Assembly (NCBI GenBank): GCA_016124895.1
Contig: WGMU01000050.1
Span: 1 to 64,000, forward strand
DNA: 64,000 bases
Direction of reading: 5' to 3'
From: a bacterium
GTDB lineage: Bacteria > Planctomycetota > Planctomycetia > Planctomycetales > Planctomycetaceae
Within the stretch, counting starts at the first letter, position 1, and every line of letters starts with the position of its first letter. The translations under genes were made by a program, and so were the position numbers. A model generated the notes under the pieces. That model was given only the letters and a program-made list of their open reading frames with translations. It was not told the origin of the DNA and did no database searches. Shown in pieces: positions 47,640-57,017 of this stretch.

Positions 47640-48962
47640 ATGCCGATCAAATTCCGCTGCCAGCAGTGCCGCCAGTTTCTGGGCATCTCGCGTGCCCGGG
47701 CCGGTGAGATTGTTGACTGCCCAACCTGCGGACGGACGATTCGTGTTCCAGAACTCGACGGCACGGTGAATCCACTGCCAGAGCCGGGCCTCAAATTTGA
47801 CGATACACGCCTGAAGCACGCGCTCGACGAGATTGCTTTGATCGGTGACGAGCCACCCGGGAAATCGAAACCGGCTGCCGAAGAAAAAGCCGGCGCCCCA
47901 GCATCGAGTGATCGCAGCGCGTCGAAAGGCGACTCCAGCTCACGCACCGGCGCGGCCACGCTCGACGAACCCAGTGCGATCGAACTGCCGCCTCTGCCTC
48001 CGCCGGACCCTGTCTCGATTGGTCCGTTACCGATCCGTGATATCAAACTCCGCTCCACTGCTGGTGAGGCATCGTCTGACGAGTCTCTGGAAGAAGATCC
48101 GCCTTGGCGCAGTACGGCTCAACCCCGGGATTCCTGGAAGCAGTTGCTGGCTGCCGCCGCGCTGAAGGAGCAGGAAGACTGGGAGGTCTCTCAGGCGAAA
48201 ACGGCGTCTGGCCCGACGTCGTCCGGACGCAGTAGCAACGTCAACGACACGAATTCAGAACAGTCAGACGCGGTTGCGGCGGGCGAAGCACTCAGCAGCA
48301 GGCCGTCCGGTCCCGACGTTCTCTGTGATCGTGAGTCGGCGTTTCTGGGGTTTTCGACCTGGTTCGCGATCATCGGAATCATTGTGCTGATCTGCTCGGC
48401 CGGCTTCTGGATTGGTCGCAGCACGGCGATTACCTGGAGTATCGATCAGAGCAGTCGATCCGAACTCGAACCGGCTCTGGCCACCGGGCCGGATCCGGCA
48501 TCGGCGGTCGACGTCGCGGCCGGTCTCGAAGGGCGAATCACCTGGAAATCGGCTGCCGGCCAATGGAACCCGGATCGAGATGCCTGCGTGATTCTGCTGC
48601 CGGTCGACCGCGAGGGCGTCTCGCGAGTTTCGTCGGTCGGCCTGCGCAGCGGCGACACAAATGAGGATCGCAAGATGGCCGAATCGTCACTGCAGGCGAT
48701 GGGAGGGGCTGTTGGCTTCGCGGATGAGACTGGGCGATTCCAGATCAAACTGCGTGAGCCGGGGGAGTATTTCGTTCTGATACTGTCCCGCTCTGCCGGA
48801 CGATCGGAGGGAGCCGACGACGCGGAAACCATCGATATCCTGTCCAGATACTTCGACCGCGCCGAACAGCTTCTCGGTCACGTGGCGTACCGGTTCGAGA
48901 AGATTCGCCTGTCTGGCAGAGATGCCATGCCTCTCGATTCCGGATTTGCATCGCCCCGGTGA
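47640..48962 (+). CDS. Zinc-ribbon membrane protein with extracytoplasmic domain
   Basis: A 440-residue protein. Residues 1-40 form a zinc ribbon (CQQC and CPTC) starting MPIKFRCQQC, closely parallel to the ribbon on the second ExbD at 13243 and on the RDD protein at 59224-60882. A long polar Ser/Pro/Glu linker leads to one membrane helix near residues 236-258, then about 180 residues outside the membrane. The last part contains GEYFVLILSRSAGR and looks like a beta-sandwich (inference). No function is recognised. Confidence 0.75.
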   Translation: MPIKFRCQQCRQFLGISRARAGEIVDCPTCGRTIRVPELDGTVNPLPEPGLKFDDTRLKHALDEIALIGDEPPGKSKPAAEEKAGAPASSDRSASKGDSSSRTGAATLDEPSAIELPPLPPPDPVSIGPLPIRDIKLRSTAGEASSDESLEEDPPWRSTAQPRDSWKQLLAAAALKEQEDWEVSQAKTASGPTSSGRSSNVNDTNSEQSDAVAAGEALSSRPSGPDVLCDRESAFLGFSTWFAIIGIIVLICSAGFWIGRSTAITWSIDQSSRSELEPALATGPDPASAVDVAAGLEGRITWKSAAGQWNPDRDACVILLPVDREGVSRVSSVGLRSGDTNEDRKMAESSLQAMGGAVGFADETGRFQIKLREPGEYFVLILSRSAGRSEGADDAETIDILSRYFDRAEQLLGHVAYRFEKIRLSGRDAMPLDSGFASPR

Positions 48963-48999
48963 GCAGGACGGCCTGGATCACGGAGAAGTGACTCCGTTC

Positions 49000-49027
49000 G
49001 AGTCGTCTGAGGCGACTCCTGCTTTTT
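49000..49027 (+). terminator. Probable terminator after the zinc-ribbon gene
   Basis: Arms GAGTCG (49000-49005) and CGACTC (49013-49018) pair around a seven-base loop, followed by a T-run at 49023-49027. It lies 38 nt after the stop codon at 48962 and before the HD-GYP gene. Confidence 0.5.
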
Positions 49028-49194
49028 CGATCGCTTCCGTTCGGCAATGAGGCACCCGACCGGCGACGGGAGGCGAATTGCTCAGGGCCGCCCCTGATTG
49101 GGGGTACGGAAATCCGTCATCAGGCCGTTTGTGTCAGCCTGCCCGGAAACGCGACCTACGTTTTTCAGAACGGGGCTACGCGTGGAGTCGGGTA

Positions 49195-50817
49195 ATGACT
49201 ATTGACACTTATGACCATTGCGAACTGGGAAGCGCTTCGTGGCCGCTGGGAAGCCTCTATCGGAGTGCTCTCAGCGAACGCGAACCTGCGTTGATTCAGC
49301 TGCGCGAGTATGCGGAGGCGACCAGTCTGCCGTTCATGTGTGTCGATGCGCAGTCCGGCAGCATTCTGGCGAAAACGCGTGAGCATCTGCTGGAGCTGCT
49401 GCCGTGGACGGTGCAGTCGCAACTTTCCGGTGTCACTGCTGTCCGTCTGATTGAACTCAGCTCGGGGCTTGTGTTTTACGCGCTGCCTCTGCCGAGCGTT
49501 GATGGCACTCCAACCGTCGCAGTCGGCTACGTGTTGAATGGTGGCCCTGGAGAACAGCCGGAAGAGATTGTCGAACTCGTCGAATCACTCGGCTGGAGTT
49601 CGGCCGAGATCGATGACTGGTGCGCCCGGCAGCAATTCTGCCGGCCTGAAATTCTCGAACGCCTGCTCGTCACGGTATTTGAATCCAGCACTCACGAACG
49701 CGGCCTCGAAGAAGAAATCCAGCGTCTGGCGAATGAAGTTCAGCGAACTTACGAAGAGATCGGCATTCTGCACGAACTGACCGCCAGTCTGCAGTTGTCG
49801 CGCAGCCCGCTGGATCTTGCCGAACTGTGTCTCGACCGCGTCTACGAATTGATCGGTGCTCAGGGGAACGCCGTTGTCATTGATACTTGGAAGCAGCGGC
49901 GACATCTATTGCTTAAAGGGCATCTGCCGATTGACGATGCCGGCATTCAGCGCATGATCCGCCGCTTCGAAACACATGACTGGTCACGACCACTCGTCAA
50001 AAATCAGATTCAGGGCACGCTGCTGGGATCGGACTTCCCCGGCCTGAAAAACTTCGTGCTCGTTCCGATCACGGATGGGATTGAGCGATCTGGCTGGGTC
50101 ATGCTCTGCAACCTGCCGGGCGAGCGTCAGTTTGGCGTCGTCGAGACGTCGCTGATCAGTTCGCTGGCGACGATCATGGCGACGCATCACCGCAACCTGT
50201 CGCTTTATCAGGAACATCAGGATCTGCTGCTGCAGTTCGTCAGCTCGCTGATCTCAACGCTGGATGCCAAAGATCCTTACACCGCCGGGCACAGCGAACG
50301 GGTGGGACGAATCGGCAGACAGCTCGGTCAGGAACTTGGCCTGCCGGAAGAAGATCTCGACGACATCTATCAGGCTGGCCTGCTGCACGACATCGGCAAG
50401 ATTGGAATTAACGACTCGATTCTGCTGAAGAATGGAGACCTGAACGCGAACGAGTTCACCGAAATCAAACGCCATCCACTCATCGGGTACCGCATTCTGA
50501 AGGGTCTGGGCAATATTCAGAAGCTCCTGCCCGGCGTTCGCAATCACCACGAGAACTACAGCGGGACAGGCTATCCCGACGGACTGGCTGGAGAAGAAAT
50601 CCCAATGCTCGCACGCATTCTGGCAGTAGCAGATGCCTATGATGCGATGCGCAGCGATCGTCCCTATCGCAAGGGAATGCCCATCGAGAAGATCGAACAG
50701 ATTTTCAAACGAGGTGCTGGACAGCAATGGGATCCGCAGATCATCGATGCTTATTTCCGGGCAAACGACCGGATCCGCGAGATCGGGGATGCGGGTGTGT
50801 CTGTCGACGCGGACTGA
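49195..50817 (+). CDS. HD-GYP domain protein (probable cyclic-di-GMP phosphodiesterase)
   Basis: A 540-residue protein. The front half (about 1-180) is an unassigned sensor region, then a helical segment and a GAF-like domain (about 200-340), then the HD-GYP domain (about 345-515). The metal-binding HD pair is H398-D399 (LLHDIGKIGI), preceded by AGHSERV, and the GYP loop is G459-Y460-P461 (HHENYSGTGYPDG), followed by LARILAVADAYDAM. All catalytic residues are present, so it should break down cyclic-di-GMP. The ATG at 49195 follows GGAG. It is followed by a strong bidirectional terminator. Confidence 0.93.
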   Translation: MTIDTYDHCELGSASWPLGSLYRSALSEREPALIQLREYAEATSLPFMCVDAQSGSILAKTREHLLELLPWTVQSQLSGVTAVRLIELSSGLVFYALPLPSVDGTPTVAVGYVLNGGPGEQPEEIVELVESLGWSSAEIDDWCARQQFCRPEILERLLVTVFESSTHERGLEEEIQRLANEVQRTYEEIGILHELTASLQLSRSPLDLAELCLDRVYELIGAQGNAVVIDTWKQRRHLLLKGHLPIDDAGIQRMIRRFETHDWSRPLVKNQIQGTLLGSDFPGLKNFVLVPITDGIERSGWVMLCNLPGERQFGVVETSLISSLATIMATHHRNLSLYQEHQDLLLQFVSSLISTLDAKDPYTAGHSERVGRIGRQLGQELGLPEEDLDDIYQAGLLHDIGKIGINDSILLKNGDLNANEFTEIKRHPLIGYRILKGLGNIQKLLPGVRNHHENYSGTGYPDGLAGEEIPMLARILAVADAYDAMRSDRPYRKGMPIEKIEQIFKRGAGQQWDPQIIDAYFRANDRIREIGDAGVSVDAD

Positions 50818-50926
50818 TCGCCGGCCACATCGGGCTGCAGAACGAACTCAGGCGGACCCACTCTGCAGTCGTGCCAGCAATTGAAGCGTTGATCGCTCAC
50901 TCGTCGTAAACGCTTGGTATCGCACA

Positions 50927-50964
50927 AAAAAGGCAGTCGGACTCAATGTCACGACTGCCTTTTT
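50927..50964. terminator. Bidirectional rho-independent terminator
   Basis: Arms AAAAAGGCAGTCG (50927-50939) and CGACTGCCTTTTT (50952-50964) are perfectly complementary over 13 bp with a 12-nt loop. The A- and T-runs at the two ends serve both the plus-strand HD-GYP gene and the minus-strand HTH gene. Confidence 0.93.
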
Positions 50965-51085
50965 CGTCTGCATTCGACGCCATCTGTTGAAGTGACTGCC
51001 CAGGCCATCTGCCTGTGCTCAGTCCATGCAGTGCTCAGGCCGAGTCGCTGCCGAGACCCGTGCCGTCACGCACAGATGGCGGACT

Positions 51086-51373
51086 TCAGCCGCGTTTCAC
51101 TCGGAAACGTTCGAGCCATTCGATCACTTCTGAGCGGCGATAGCGATAATCGCCGCCGATCTTGAATGCGGGCAACTGCTCCTTGTTGACCAGCTCCCAG
51201 ATCTTGGTTCGTGACAAGCTCAGAAACTCCATGAGCTGGCGAGTCGTCATCAACTCGTCATCCCAGTGGATTGTTCGTTTGGGCTTGTCTGGCTGAGCCT
51301 GTGCAGCAGCTTGCCTTTCGGCTTCCTCTGCGACACGAGCTTCAGCGACTTCCTGCAGCTTTGTTTCGGACAT
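51086..51373 (-). CDS. Excisionase-like helix-turn-helix protein
   Basis: A 95-residue protein with a 40-residue Ala/Glu-rich helical front and a C-terminal excisionase/AlpA-type HTH: LMTTRQLMEFLSLSRTKIWE, then LPAFKIGGDYRYRRSEVIEW. That fold binds DNA in phage excisionases, but free-standing chromosomal versions are common in planctomycetes and probably act as regulators. No integrase or attachment site lies nearby, so there is no sign it belongs to a mobile element. It faces the HD-GYP gene across the bidirectional terminator. Confidence 0.85.
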   Translation of the reverse strand: MSETKLQEVAEARVAEEAERQAAAQAQPDKPKRTIHWDDELMTTRQLMEFLSLSRTKIWELVNKEQLPAFKIGGDYRYRRSEVIEWLERFRVKRG

Positions 51374-51902
51374 GATTCACTCCCGTGACGCGTTGCGTCT
51401 CCCGAGTAAGGAAGTGGGGGCAGTTGCTGTGAGTGCTCCGTTCGCCAAACTGAATGGCCCACTCGTTGAAGCGCCGCAAGTTACCCCTGACCAGAAATAC
51501 GACCGCCAGAAGTTATCTGACGGGTACGGCATTTTACAGCGACCGCCGGAAGTCATGTGAACAGCGCTTTCCACAAAATCTTCTCGTTTCTTCTTTTCGG
51601 ATCTGTCCTCTGGCGTCCAGGTCCTCAGCGTGCCGCCACGGCGGAACGACGCCAGACTGTCATAATCCCGAGACATGCGCATATTCGCCCAGGCAGGCAA
51701 AGTTGACGCCGACGTCAGGTGTGACTGAATTCTGCGATCGAACCCGCCTGATCCAGGAACCAAGCGATGGCAGGCTGGGATGCTCCAGAGAAAAGCGATA
51801 TCCGCTGCTCCCGATGCGCTGCTCGCTGTCGGTCAGGCTGCAACTCCAGCTACAAAGCGCTTTGTGCCGGGACACGTTCTGCCACTTCATCAGGACCGTG
51901 AA
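51374..51902. other. Gene-free stretch between divergent HTH and aminopeptidase genes
   Basis: No convincing gene is seen in this 529-nt stretch. A 62-codon plus-strand frame (51372-51560) starts at an ATG overlapping the HTH gene's start but has no supported ribosome-binding site or recognisable fold. An extended -10 promoter candidate lies at 51658-51666. Confidence 0.5.
51658..51666 (+). promoter_or_regulatory. Extended -10 promoter candidate upstream of the aminopeptidase gene
   Basis: TGTCATAAT gives a TG-n extension and CATAAT (five of six matches). No -35 box is apparent. It lies about 237 nt before the start codon at 51903. Confidence 0.3.
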
Positions 51903-52976
51903 ATGACCAATCTGCAGCGACTTCGCGACGCTCTCTGCTCAGCCGACTGCGCCGCCATGCTCATCACCGCGCCTGCTTCAATACGATGGTTGACCGGATT
52001 TTCGGGTTCTTTCGGTGCTGTACTGGTCGCAGCGAACGCCGAATACTTTCTGACGGACAGTCGCTACACAATTCAAGCGGCCGAGCAGGTTGCCGATCTT
52101 CCGACACGATCGTTCAAGAGCCCTCAGAAGTTTGAGGAGTTCCTGACAGACATTGTCCGGGAAGCTGGGCTGTCGCAGTTAGCCTTTGACCAGAATCACG
52201 TCACTGTCGGATCGCTCGCCAAATGGCAGAAGGCGATGCCCACTGTCGAACTGGTGCCAGCCAACGATCCGATTGAGCAGCTTCGCGAGATCAAATCGGC
52301 AGACGAAATCGCCCGCATCAGGTCCGCGTGCCAGCTTACCGACGACGCGCTGACACTGCTGCTCGACAAGACTCGGCCAGGCGTCAAAGAGATCGAACTG
52401 TTCTGGACGCTGGAGGACTTCCTGCGGCCACACGGGGCGACACTCGCCTTCGATCCGATTATCGTCAGTGGTCCGCGAACTGCGAGACCGCACGGCGAAC
52501 CGAGCGACCGGCCGATTGAACGCGGCGATTTCGTGACGTTTGATATTGGAGCGCGGCTCGACGGCTACTGCAGCGACATTACGCGGACTGTCGTCGTCGG
52601 CCCGGCCAGCGATCGGCAGCGCGAGGTTTACGAGCATCTGCTGAAGGCTCAGGTCGCCTGCATTGAGGCGATGAAGCCGGGGGCGAAGGGCAGAGTCGTT
52701 GACTCGCTTGCCCGGACGATCCTCGACGAAAAAGGCCTCGCTCAGTATTTCGGTCACGGCCTCGGTCACGGCCTCGGCGCCCTCGTTCATGATTCCGGTC
52801 GCCTCTCACAGACCGTCGACCACGATATTCAGGCCGGGCAGGTCTGGACGATCGAGCCGGGCGTCTATATCGACGGGTTCGGCGGAATGCGCATCGAAGA
52901 CGACATCGTGATCACTGAGTCCGGCAACGAAGTGCTGACGGGCTTTCCGAAGCATCTGATCGAACTGCCCTGCTGA
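51903..52976 (+). CDS. M24 family Xaa-Pro aminopeptidase
   Basis: A 357-residue creatinase/prolidase-type peptidase. The N-terminal domain (1-125) contains WLTGFSGSFGAVLV; the pita-bread domain holds five metal ligands D214, D225, H289, E318 and E332 (FDIGARLDGYCSDITRT, FGHGLGHG, TIEPGVYI, RIEDDIVI). It is predicted to remove N-terminal residues preceding proline. At the HE-x-P position the sequence is H296-D297, a conservative change from the common HE. The ATG at 51903 follows AGGA and gives the family N-terminus. The neighbouring pdxJ starts 147 nt downstream. Confidence 0.92.
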   Translation: MTNLQRLRDALCSADCAAMLITAPASIRWLTGFSGSFGAVLVAANAEYFLTDSRYTIQAAEQVADLPTRSFKSPQKFEEFLTDIVREAGLSQLAFDQNHVTVGSLAKWQKAMPTVELVPANDPIEQLREIKSADEIARIRSACQLTDDALTLLLDKTRPGVKEIELFWTLEDFLRPHGATLAFDPIIVSGPRTARPHGEPSDRPIERGDFVTFDIGARLDGYCSDITRTVVVGPASDRQREVYEHLLKAQVACIEAMKPGAKGRVVDSLARTILDEKGLAQYFGHGLGHGLGALVHDSGRLSQTVDHDIQAGQVWTIEPGVYIDGFGGMRIEDDIVITESGNEVLTGFPKHLIELPC

Positions 52977-53123
52977 CAATGGTGTCTGGCAGAGTTGGAC
53001 GCAGTGGCAGTTGCGGCGACTCTCAACCAACTGATGCAAAGAACGACAGTCGAAACTCCAGGTGAGTTTCGCGACTGAATTCTCAACAGCACTCTCAACC
53101 GCGCCCCTCGAAGAGGCCTCACC

Positions 53124-53840
53124 ATGCCGAAACTCGGCGTCAATATCGACCACGTTGCAACGATCCGTCAGGCCCGACGCACCATCGAGCCCGATCCCGT
53201 CTGGGCGGCGTCTCTGGCGGAACTGGCCGGAGCGGACGGCATCACGATTCACCTGCGAGAAGATCGGCGGCACATCCAGGATCGCGATGTGCGGCTGCTG
53301 CGCGAGACCGTGCAGGTCAAATTGAATCTCGAAATGGCAACCGCAGAGGAGATCGTTGAAATCGCGATCGCCACGCAGCCTCATCAGGTGACGCTGGTCC
53401 CGGAGAAACGTGAAGAGGTCACCACCGAAGGCGGCCTCGACGTCATTCAGCATCGAGAGCGCGTCGGCGAAGTCGTCGACCGGCTGCAGAATGCGGGGAT
53501 CGAGGTCAGTCTGTTCATCGATCCCGAACGCGACCAGATTGCCGTGTCAAAGGAACTCGGCGTGCAGGCGATCGAGCTGCACACGGGCTGCTATGCCGAC
53601 GCGGCTTCCGAAACCGCTCAGCACAGCGAACTGCAGCGTCTGATTGACGCCGGTGCGTTCGCCGTCGAGCAGGGCCTGTTACTGCACATGGGGCATGGTC
53701 TGACGTATCGCAACGTCGTCCCCGTCGCGTTGATTCCCGGAGTGTCGGAGCTGAACATCGGCCACAGCATTGTCTCGCGAGCCGTTCTGGTTGGCATGGA
53801 ACGGGCTGTCCGCGAGATGAAAGAACTGATTTCGATCTGA
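53124..53840 (+). CDS. pdxJ: Pyridoxine 5'-phosphate synthase PdxJ
   Basis: A 238-residue TIM-barrel enzyme of the DXP-dependent vitamin B6 pathway, joining 1-deoxyxylulose 5-phosphate with 3-amino-2-oxopropyl phosphate. Clear family motifs are [75 protein letters not shown] and [12 protein letters not shown]. Length and all conserved blocks are normal, so it is expected to be active. The other B6 genes are not in the window. Confidence 0.97.
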   Translation: MPKLGVNIDHVATIRQARRTIEPDPVWAASLAELAGADGITIHLREDRRHIQDRDVRLLRETVQVKLNLEMATAEEIVEIAIATQPHQVTLVPEKREEVTTEGGLDVIQHRERVGEVVDRLQNAGIEVSLFIDPERDQIAVSKELGVQAIELHTGCYADAASETAQHSELQRLIDAGAFAVEQGLLLHMGHGLTYRNVVPVALIPGVSELNIGHSIVSRAVLVGMERAVREMKELISI

Positions 53841-53926
53841 ACAGTTCGACTGACCGCTACGAGCCTGCCTGCTCCTGAAGAACCCTGCAAAACAAGGGGC
53901 GAGGCTGTCGATTCCGATTCTTCCCG

Positions 53927-53935
53927 TGATATGAT
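53927..53935 (+). promoter_or_regulatory. Extended -10 promoter candidate for the DUF3299 operon
   Basis: TGATATGAT has the TG-n extension followed by TATGAT (five of six matches to TATAAT). It lies about 103 nt before the first DUF3299 gene; no clear -35 box is visible, as is common for extended -10 promoters. Confidence 0.5.
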
Positions 53936-54037
53936 CAATCCGAACGTACCGACGCGGAATTCTGCTCGACCGTGATTCATCAGCCGCCTCTTTCTTTCTG
54001 CGGCTGTTTGTGCCCTCTGAGTCAAAGGTAATTGTCA

Positions 54038-54745
54038 ATGTCCGGCACGCTGGAACACGCTCCTGCCACTCTGCGCCCGGCAAGTAACGAATTCAGTTAT
54101 CGTCCAACTCCGCCGTCGGCGCTTGTTGCCCTGATCACCGGGCTACTGTCGCTGCTGGCTCTGCTGACGCCACTCGCGCTTCCCCTGACGGTGATCGGAC
54201 TCGTCCTGGCACTGCTCGCACTGCGGACCATTCGGGCAGCCAACGGCGAATTCAGTGGCAAAGCGATTTCGCTGATCGGCCTCGTTCTGTGTACGGTTTC
54301 CCTGGTCGGTGGTGCCTCCTGGCACTCATACGCGTACGCAACTGAAGTTCCGAAGGGTTATCAGCGGATCAGCTTCTCGCGAGACGTCTCGAAAAAGGGC
54401 TTTGTTTTCGCCAACGGAGTGAACTCGTATCACCCCGACGTGAAAGCCCTTGACGGTCAGAAGGTCTTTATCAAAGGTTACATGTACCCGGACGGTCAGA
54501 TGGAAGGCATCCGGAACTTCATCTTCTGCAAAGACAGTGGCGACTGCTGTTTCGGCGGAAGCCCGAAGCTGACCGATATGATGGAAGTCGTCATTGCTGA
54601 GAACGCTCGGCCGGCGACGTTTACCACCGGACTGGTCGCGGTCGCCGGGACATTGAAACTTCGCGACCTGCGCCGCGCCGGAGAAATGCACCCGACCTAT
54701 GAAGTCGTGGCTGACCAGGTTGGCCTCGCCAGGAGCATGTACTGA
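54038..54745 (+). CDS. DUF3299 protein with membrane-spanning N-terminus
   Basis: A 235-residue protein. The first part (about 30-100) has two or three helices of DUF4190-like type (VALITGLLSLLALL, ISLIGLVLCTVSLVGG). The C-terminal part, about 140 residues, is DUF3299: a FIKGYMYPDGQMEGIRNF block and the dicysteine motif SGDCCFGGSPKLTDMMEV. It probably faces the periplasm. The start ATG at 54038 follows AAAGG; a TTG two codons earlier is unlikely. It is three nt upstream of a second DUF3299 gene. Confidence 0.85.
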   Translation: MSGTLEHAPATLRPASNEFSYRPTPPSALVALITGLLSLLALLTPLALPLTVIGLVLALLALRTIRAANGEFSGKAISLIGLVLCTVSLVGGASWHSYAYATEVPKGYQRISFSRDVSKKGFVFANGVNSYHPDVKALDGQKVFIKGYMYPDGQMEGIRNFIFCKDSGDCCFGGSPKLTDMMEVVIAENARPATFTTGLVAVAGTLKLRDLRRAGEMHPTYEVVADQVGLARSMY

Positions 54746-54748
54746 TCA

Positions 54749-55591
54749 ATGACCCGTCGCGACGTTGCGGTAGTTCTGATTCTGCTGATTCTTCCGGTCC
54801 TGTCGATCGGATGCGGGGACTCTGAGTCGGACGGTTACCGTGAGATTACGGCGCCAGTCGATTCGCCTCCGCCGACGACCGACGCGGACGACGCTGCTCA
54901 GTACCCGCAATCGAAAGAGACTGCCCTCGACGGTGCCGCCGCAGCGTCTGGTCCGCTGCCGGTCGTCGAACCACGTTCCGAGCTCGACGCGGATGGAAGC
55001 AAAGCCGCGTCAAAGGTTCCTGAAGACCCCGGCGAGGTCGAACCGAAGAACGCTGATCCCAGCACCGCAACATCTGGTGACACTGCGGTTGCTGACCGCT
55101 CCGCCGATTTGGCCGACCCGACTGCGTCTCCCGACAGGACGACAGAAGAGAAGCCGAAACGTGAGATCAAGCTGCTGATCCCGTCGAAGAAGTTCAAAGT
55201 CGAAGGCCCGGACGAGGCCGTTCGTGTCAGCTTCGACGATGTCGACCTACTCAAGGTCCTCAACATGGACCCGGTCATTCCCAAAGCTCCCGAGCTGATG
55301 CCTGACTGGCTGAAGCAGCTCGACGGCAAGCGAATTCGCATCCGCGGCTTTATGATTCCGCCGTTTTCGGAAACCGACGTCCGGGCCTTCACGCTGGCTC
55401 GTGACACGCAGCTTTGCTGCTTCGGACGAAATCCGCTGCCGTACGATCTGATCGACGTCTTCCTGAAAGAGGGTGCCGAGACAGAGTACATCGAGCTGCG
55501 ACCGTTTGATGTCGTCGGCGTGTTTCACATCGGCGAGGAAATCGAGCCCGGCTATCTGTACTCAATTGATGACGCGGTCGTCATTCAGTAG
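54749..55591 (+). CDS. DUF3299 lipoprotein
   Basis: A 280-residue protein with a lipoprotein signal: a hydrophobic stretch and the lipobox LSIGC (cysteine at residue 22). A polar Ser/Pro/Asp-rich linker (about 25-130) leads to the C-terminal DUF3299 domain with RIRGFMIPPFSETDVRAFTL and TQLCCFGRNPLPYDLIDVFL, again with adjacent cysteines. It differs from the first DUF3299 protein mainly in how it is attached to the membrane. Three nt separate the two genes. The domain's function is not known. Confidence 0.87.
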   Translation: MTRRDVAVVLILLILPVLSIGCGDSESDGYREITAPVDSPPPTTDADDAAQYPQSKETALDGAAAASGPLPVVEPRSELDADGSKAASKVPEDPGEVEPKNADPSTATSGDTAVADRSADLADPTASPDRTTEEKPKREIKLLIPSKKFKVEGPDEAVRVSFDDVDLLKVLNMDPVIPKAPELMPDWLKQLDGKRIRIRGFMIPPFSETDVRAFTLARDTQLCCFGRNPLPYDLIDVFLKEGAETEYIELRPFDVVGVFHIGEEIEPGYLYSIDDAVVIQ

Positions 55592-55673
55592 GACAAACTC
55601 CGACGACGGCCACCGACGCGTCGTCCGCTCTGTAAATCACTCCGCAGTTCTCGAAATCTCAGGAGGCTGAACG

Positions 55674-56915
55674 ATGCGAGTTTCAGCACGATTCATTCTG
55701 ACAGCCACACTGGCTGCGATTCTGGCACTCTCACTGGCGGTTGCTCCCGTCTTGAGTTGCCCGTTCTGTTCCGCCTCCGCCCCGTCGCTGACGCTGGCCG
55801 AGCAGCTTGCTCAGGCCGATGCCGCCGTGCTCGTCCAGTGGGCCGACGGCACGAAACCGACCGAGACATCGGCCGGCAGCACCATCTACGAGATCAAGCA
55901 GATCGTGCGGAACCACAAAAGCACGCTGAAGGTCGGTGATCGGATCACGCTGCCTCGCTATCGCGCCAGCAAAGTCGGCGACCTGTTCATGCTGATGGGC
56001 AGCAAAGGGACAACGATTGAATGGGGCAGTCCGCTGGAAGTCTCCGAAGCCAGCTTCAACTACATCGCCCAGTCACCGGCTCCGGAAACACCGACTGCTA
56101 AGCGGCTCGCCTACTATCTGAAGTTTCTGGAGTACCCGGATCCACTGGTTGCCAACGATGCGTACGGCGAATTCGCCAACGCGCCGTACGAAGACATCGC
56201 CCAGGTCGCCGATCAGTTGCCGCGGGAAAAGCTGCTGAAGTGGTCGACGAGTCCCGAGACGCCCGCGACGCGGCTTGGTCTGTACGGACTGCTGGTCGGG
56301 CTGTGCGGAAACAAGGCCGATGCTCAGGCGATTGAAAAACGCATCGTTGAGGATACAGAAGACTTCCGGCTCGGCATCGACGGCCTGATGAGCGGCTATC
56401 TGCTGCTGAGCGGCAATGACGGTCTGGAAGTCATCGAGAAGACCAAGCTGAAGGACCCGAGCGTCCCGTTCAGCGAGACTTACGCTGCCATGCAGGCGCT
56501 GCGGTTCATGTGGAAGTACGCGGAAGGTCGCATCGAACCGGAACGTCTACGCGAGTCGATGCGCATCCTGCTCGATCGCCCGGAACTCGCCGATCTGGTC
56601 ATCGCCGACCTGGCACGCTGGAACGACTGGGGAGTTCAGGACCGCCTGATGACTCTTTATCGCCGCACTCAGGAGCCGCCGAAGAAGTCGGCGAACGGCG
56701 AAGAAACACCCGATCCGTACAACATCCCGTCGGTCAAACGGGCAATTGTGCGGTACATGCTCGTCAGCTCAAAAGACGTTGCAGAAGACGCAGTCGCTGG
56801 TGAAGACGCGAAGCTGCCCGAGCACGTCGTCAAAGGTCGGGCATACGTCGAAGAACTGCGGAAGCTCGACCCGAAGACCGTTCGCGAAGCCGAGCGTTTT
56901 TTTTTCCTCAAGTAG
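55674..56915 (+). CDS. Secreted CPFC-motif protein, helical-repeat type
   Basis: A 413-residue exported protein. A signal peptide ends near residue 28; the mature protein starts SCPFCSASAPSLTLAEQLAQ, giving a CxxC pair (C29, C32) at its very N-terminus. A beta-rich segment (about 45-120) precedes a long helical region to the end with HEAT-like spacing. The start follows a perfect AGGAGG. It is the last gene of the DUF3299 set (82 nt after the lipoprotein gene). A run of nine T residues lies in the last codons before the stop. Proteins with this N-terminus recur in planctomycetes with no known function. Confidence 0.8.
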   Translation: MRVSARFILTATLAAILALSLAVAPVLSCPFCSASAPSLTLAEQLAQADAAVLVQWADGTKPTETSAGSTIYEIKQIVRNHKSTLKVGDRITLPRYRASKVGDLFMLMGSKGTTIEWGSPLEVSEASFNYIAQSPAPETPTAKRLAYYLKFLEYPDPLVANDAYGEFANAPYEDIAQVADQLPREKLLKWSTSPETPATRLGLYGLLVGLCGNKADAQAIEKRIVEDTEDFRLGIDGLMSGYLLLSGNDGLEVIEKTKLKDPSVPFSETYAAMQALRFMWKYAEGRIEPERLRESMRILLDRPELADLVIADLARWNDWGVQDRLMTLYRRTQEPPKKSANGEETPDPYNIPSVKRAIVRYMLVSSKDVAEDAVAGEDAKLPEHVVKGRAYVEELRKLDPKTVREAERFFFLK

Positions 56916-57017
56916 GCAAACGTTGTGACGTGCCACCTTTTAATGGCTGCCTGTTGAGCGACCCGACTGCATTGAAAGTCTTTGACTGGCAGGTGACTCA
57001 CGATCGTTGATCCTTCG

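Noticed and set aside
51086-51373. Excisionase-like protein as part of a prophage or integrative element
   Set aside because: No integrase, attachment repeats or phage genes nearby; free-standing HTH proteins of this type are common in planctomycetes.
51372-51560. 62-codon plus-strand frame beginning at an ATG overlapping the HTH gene start
   Set aside because: No ribosome-binding site, no hydrophobic or conserved pattern; kept only as a note in the gene-free stretch.
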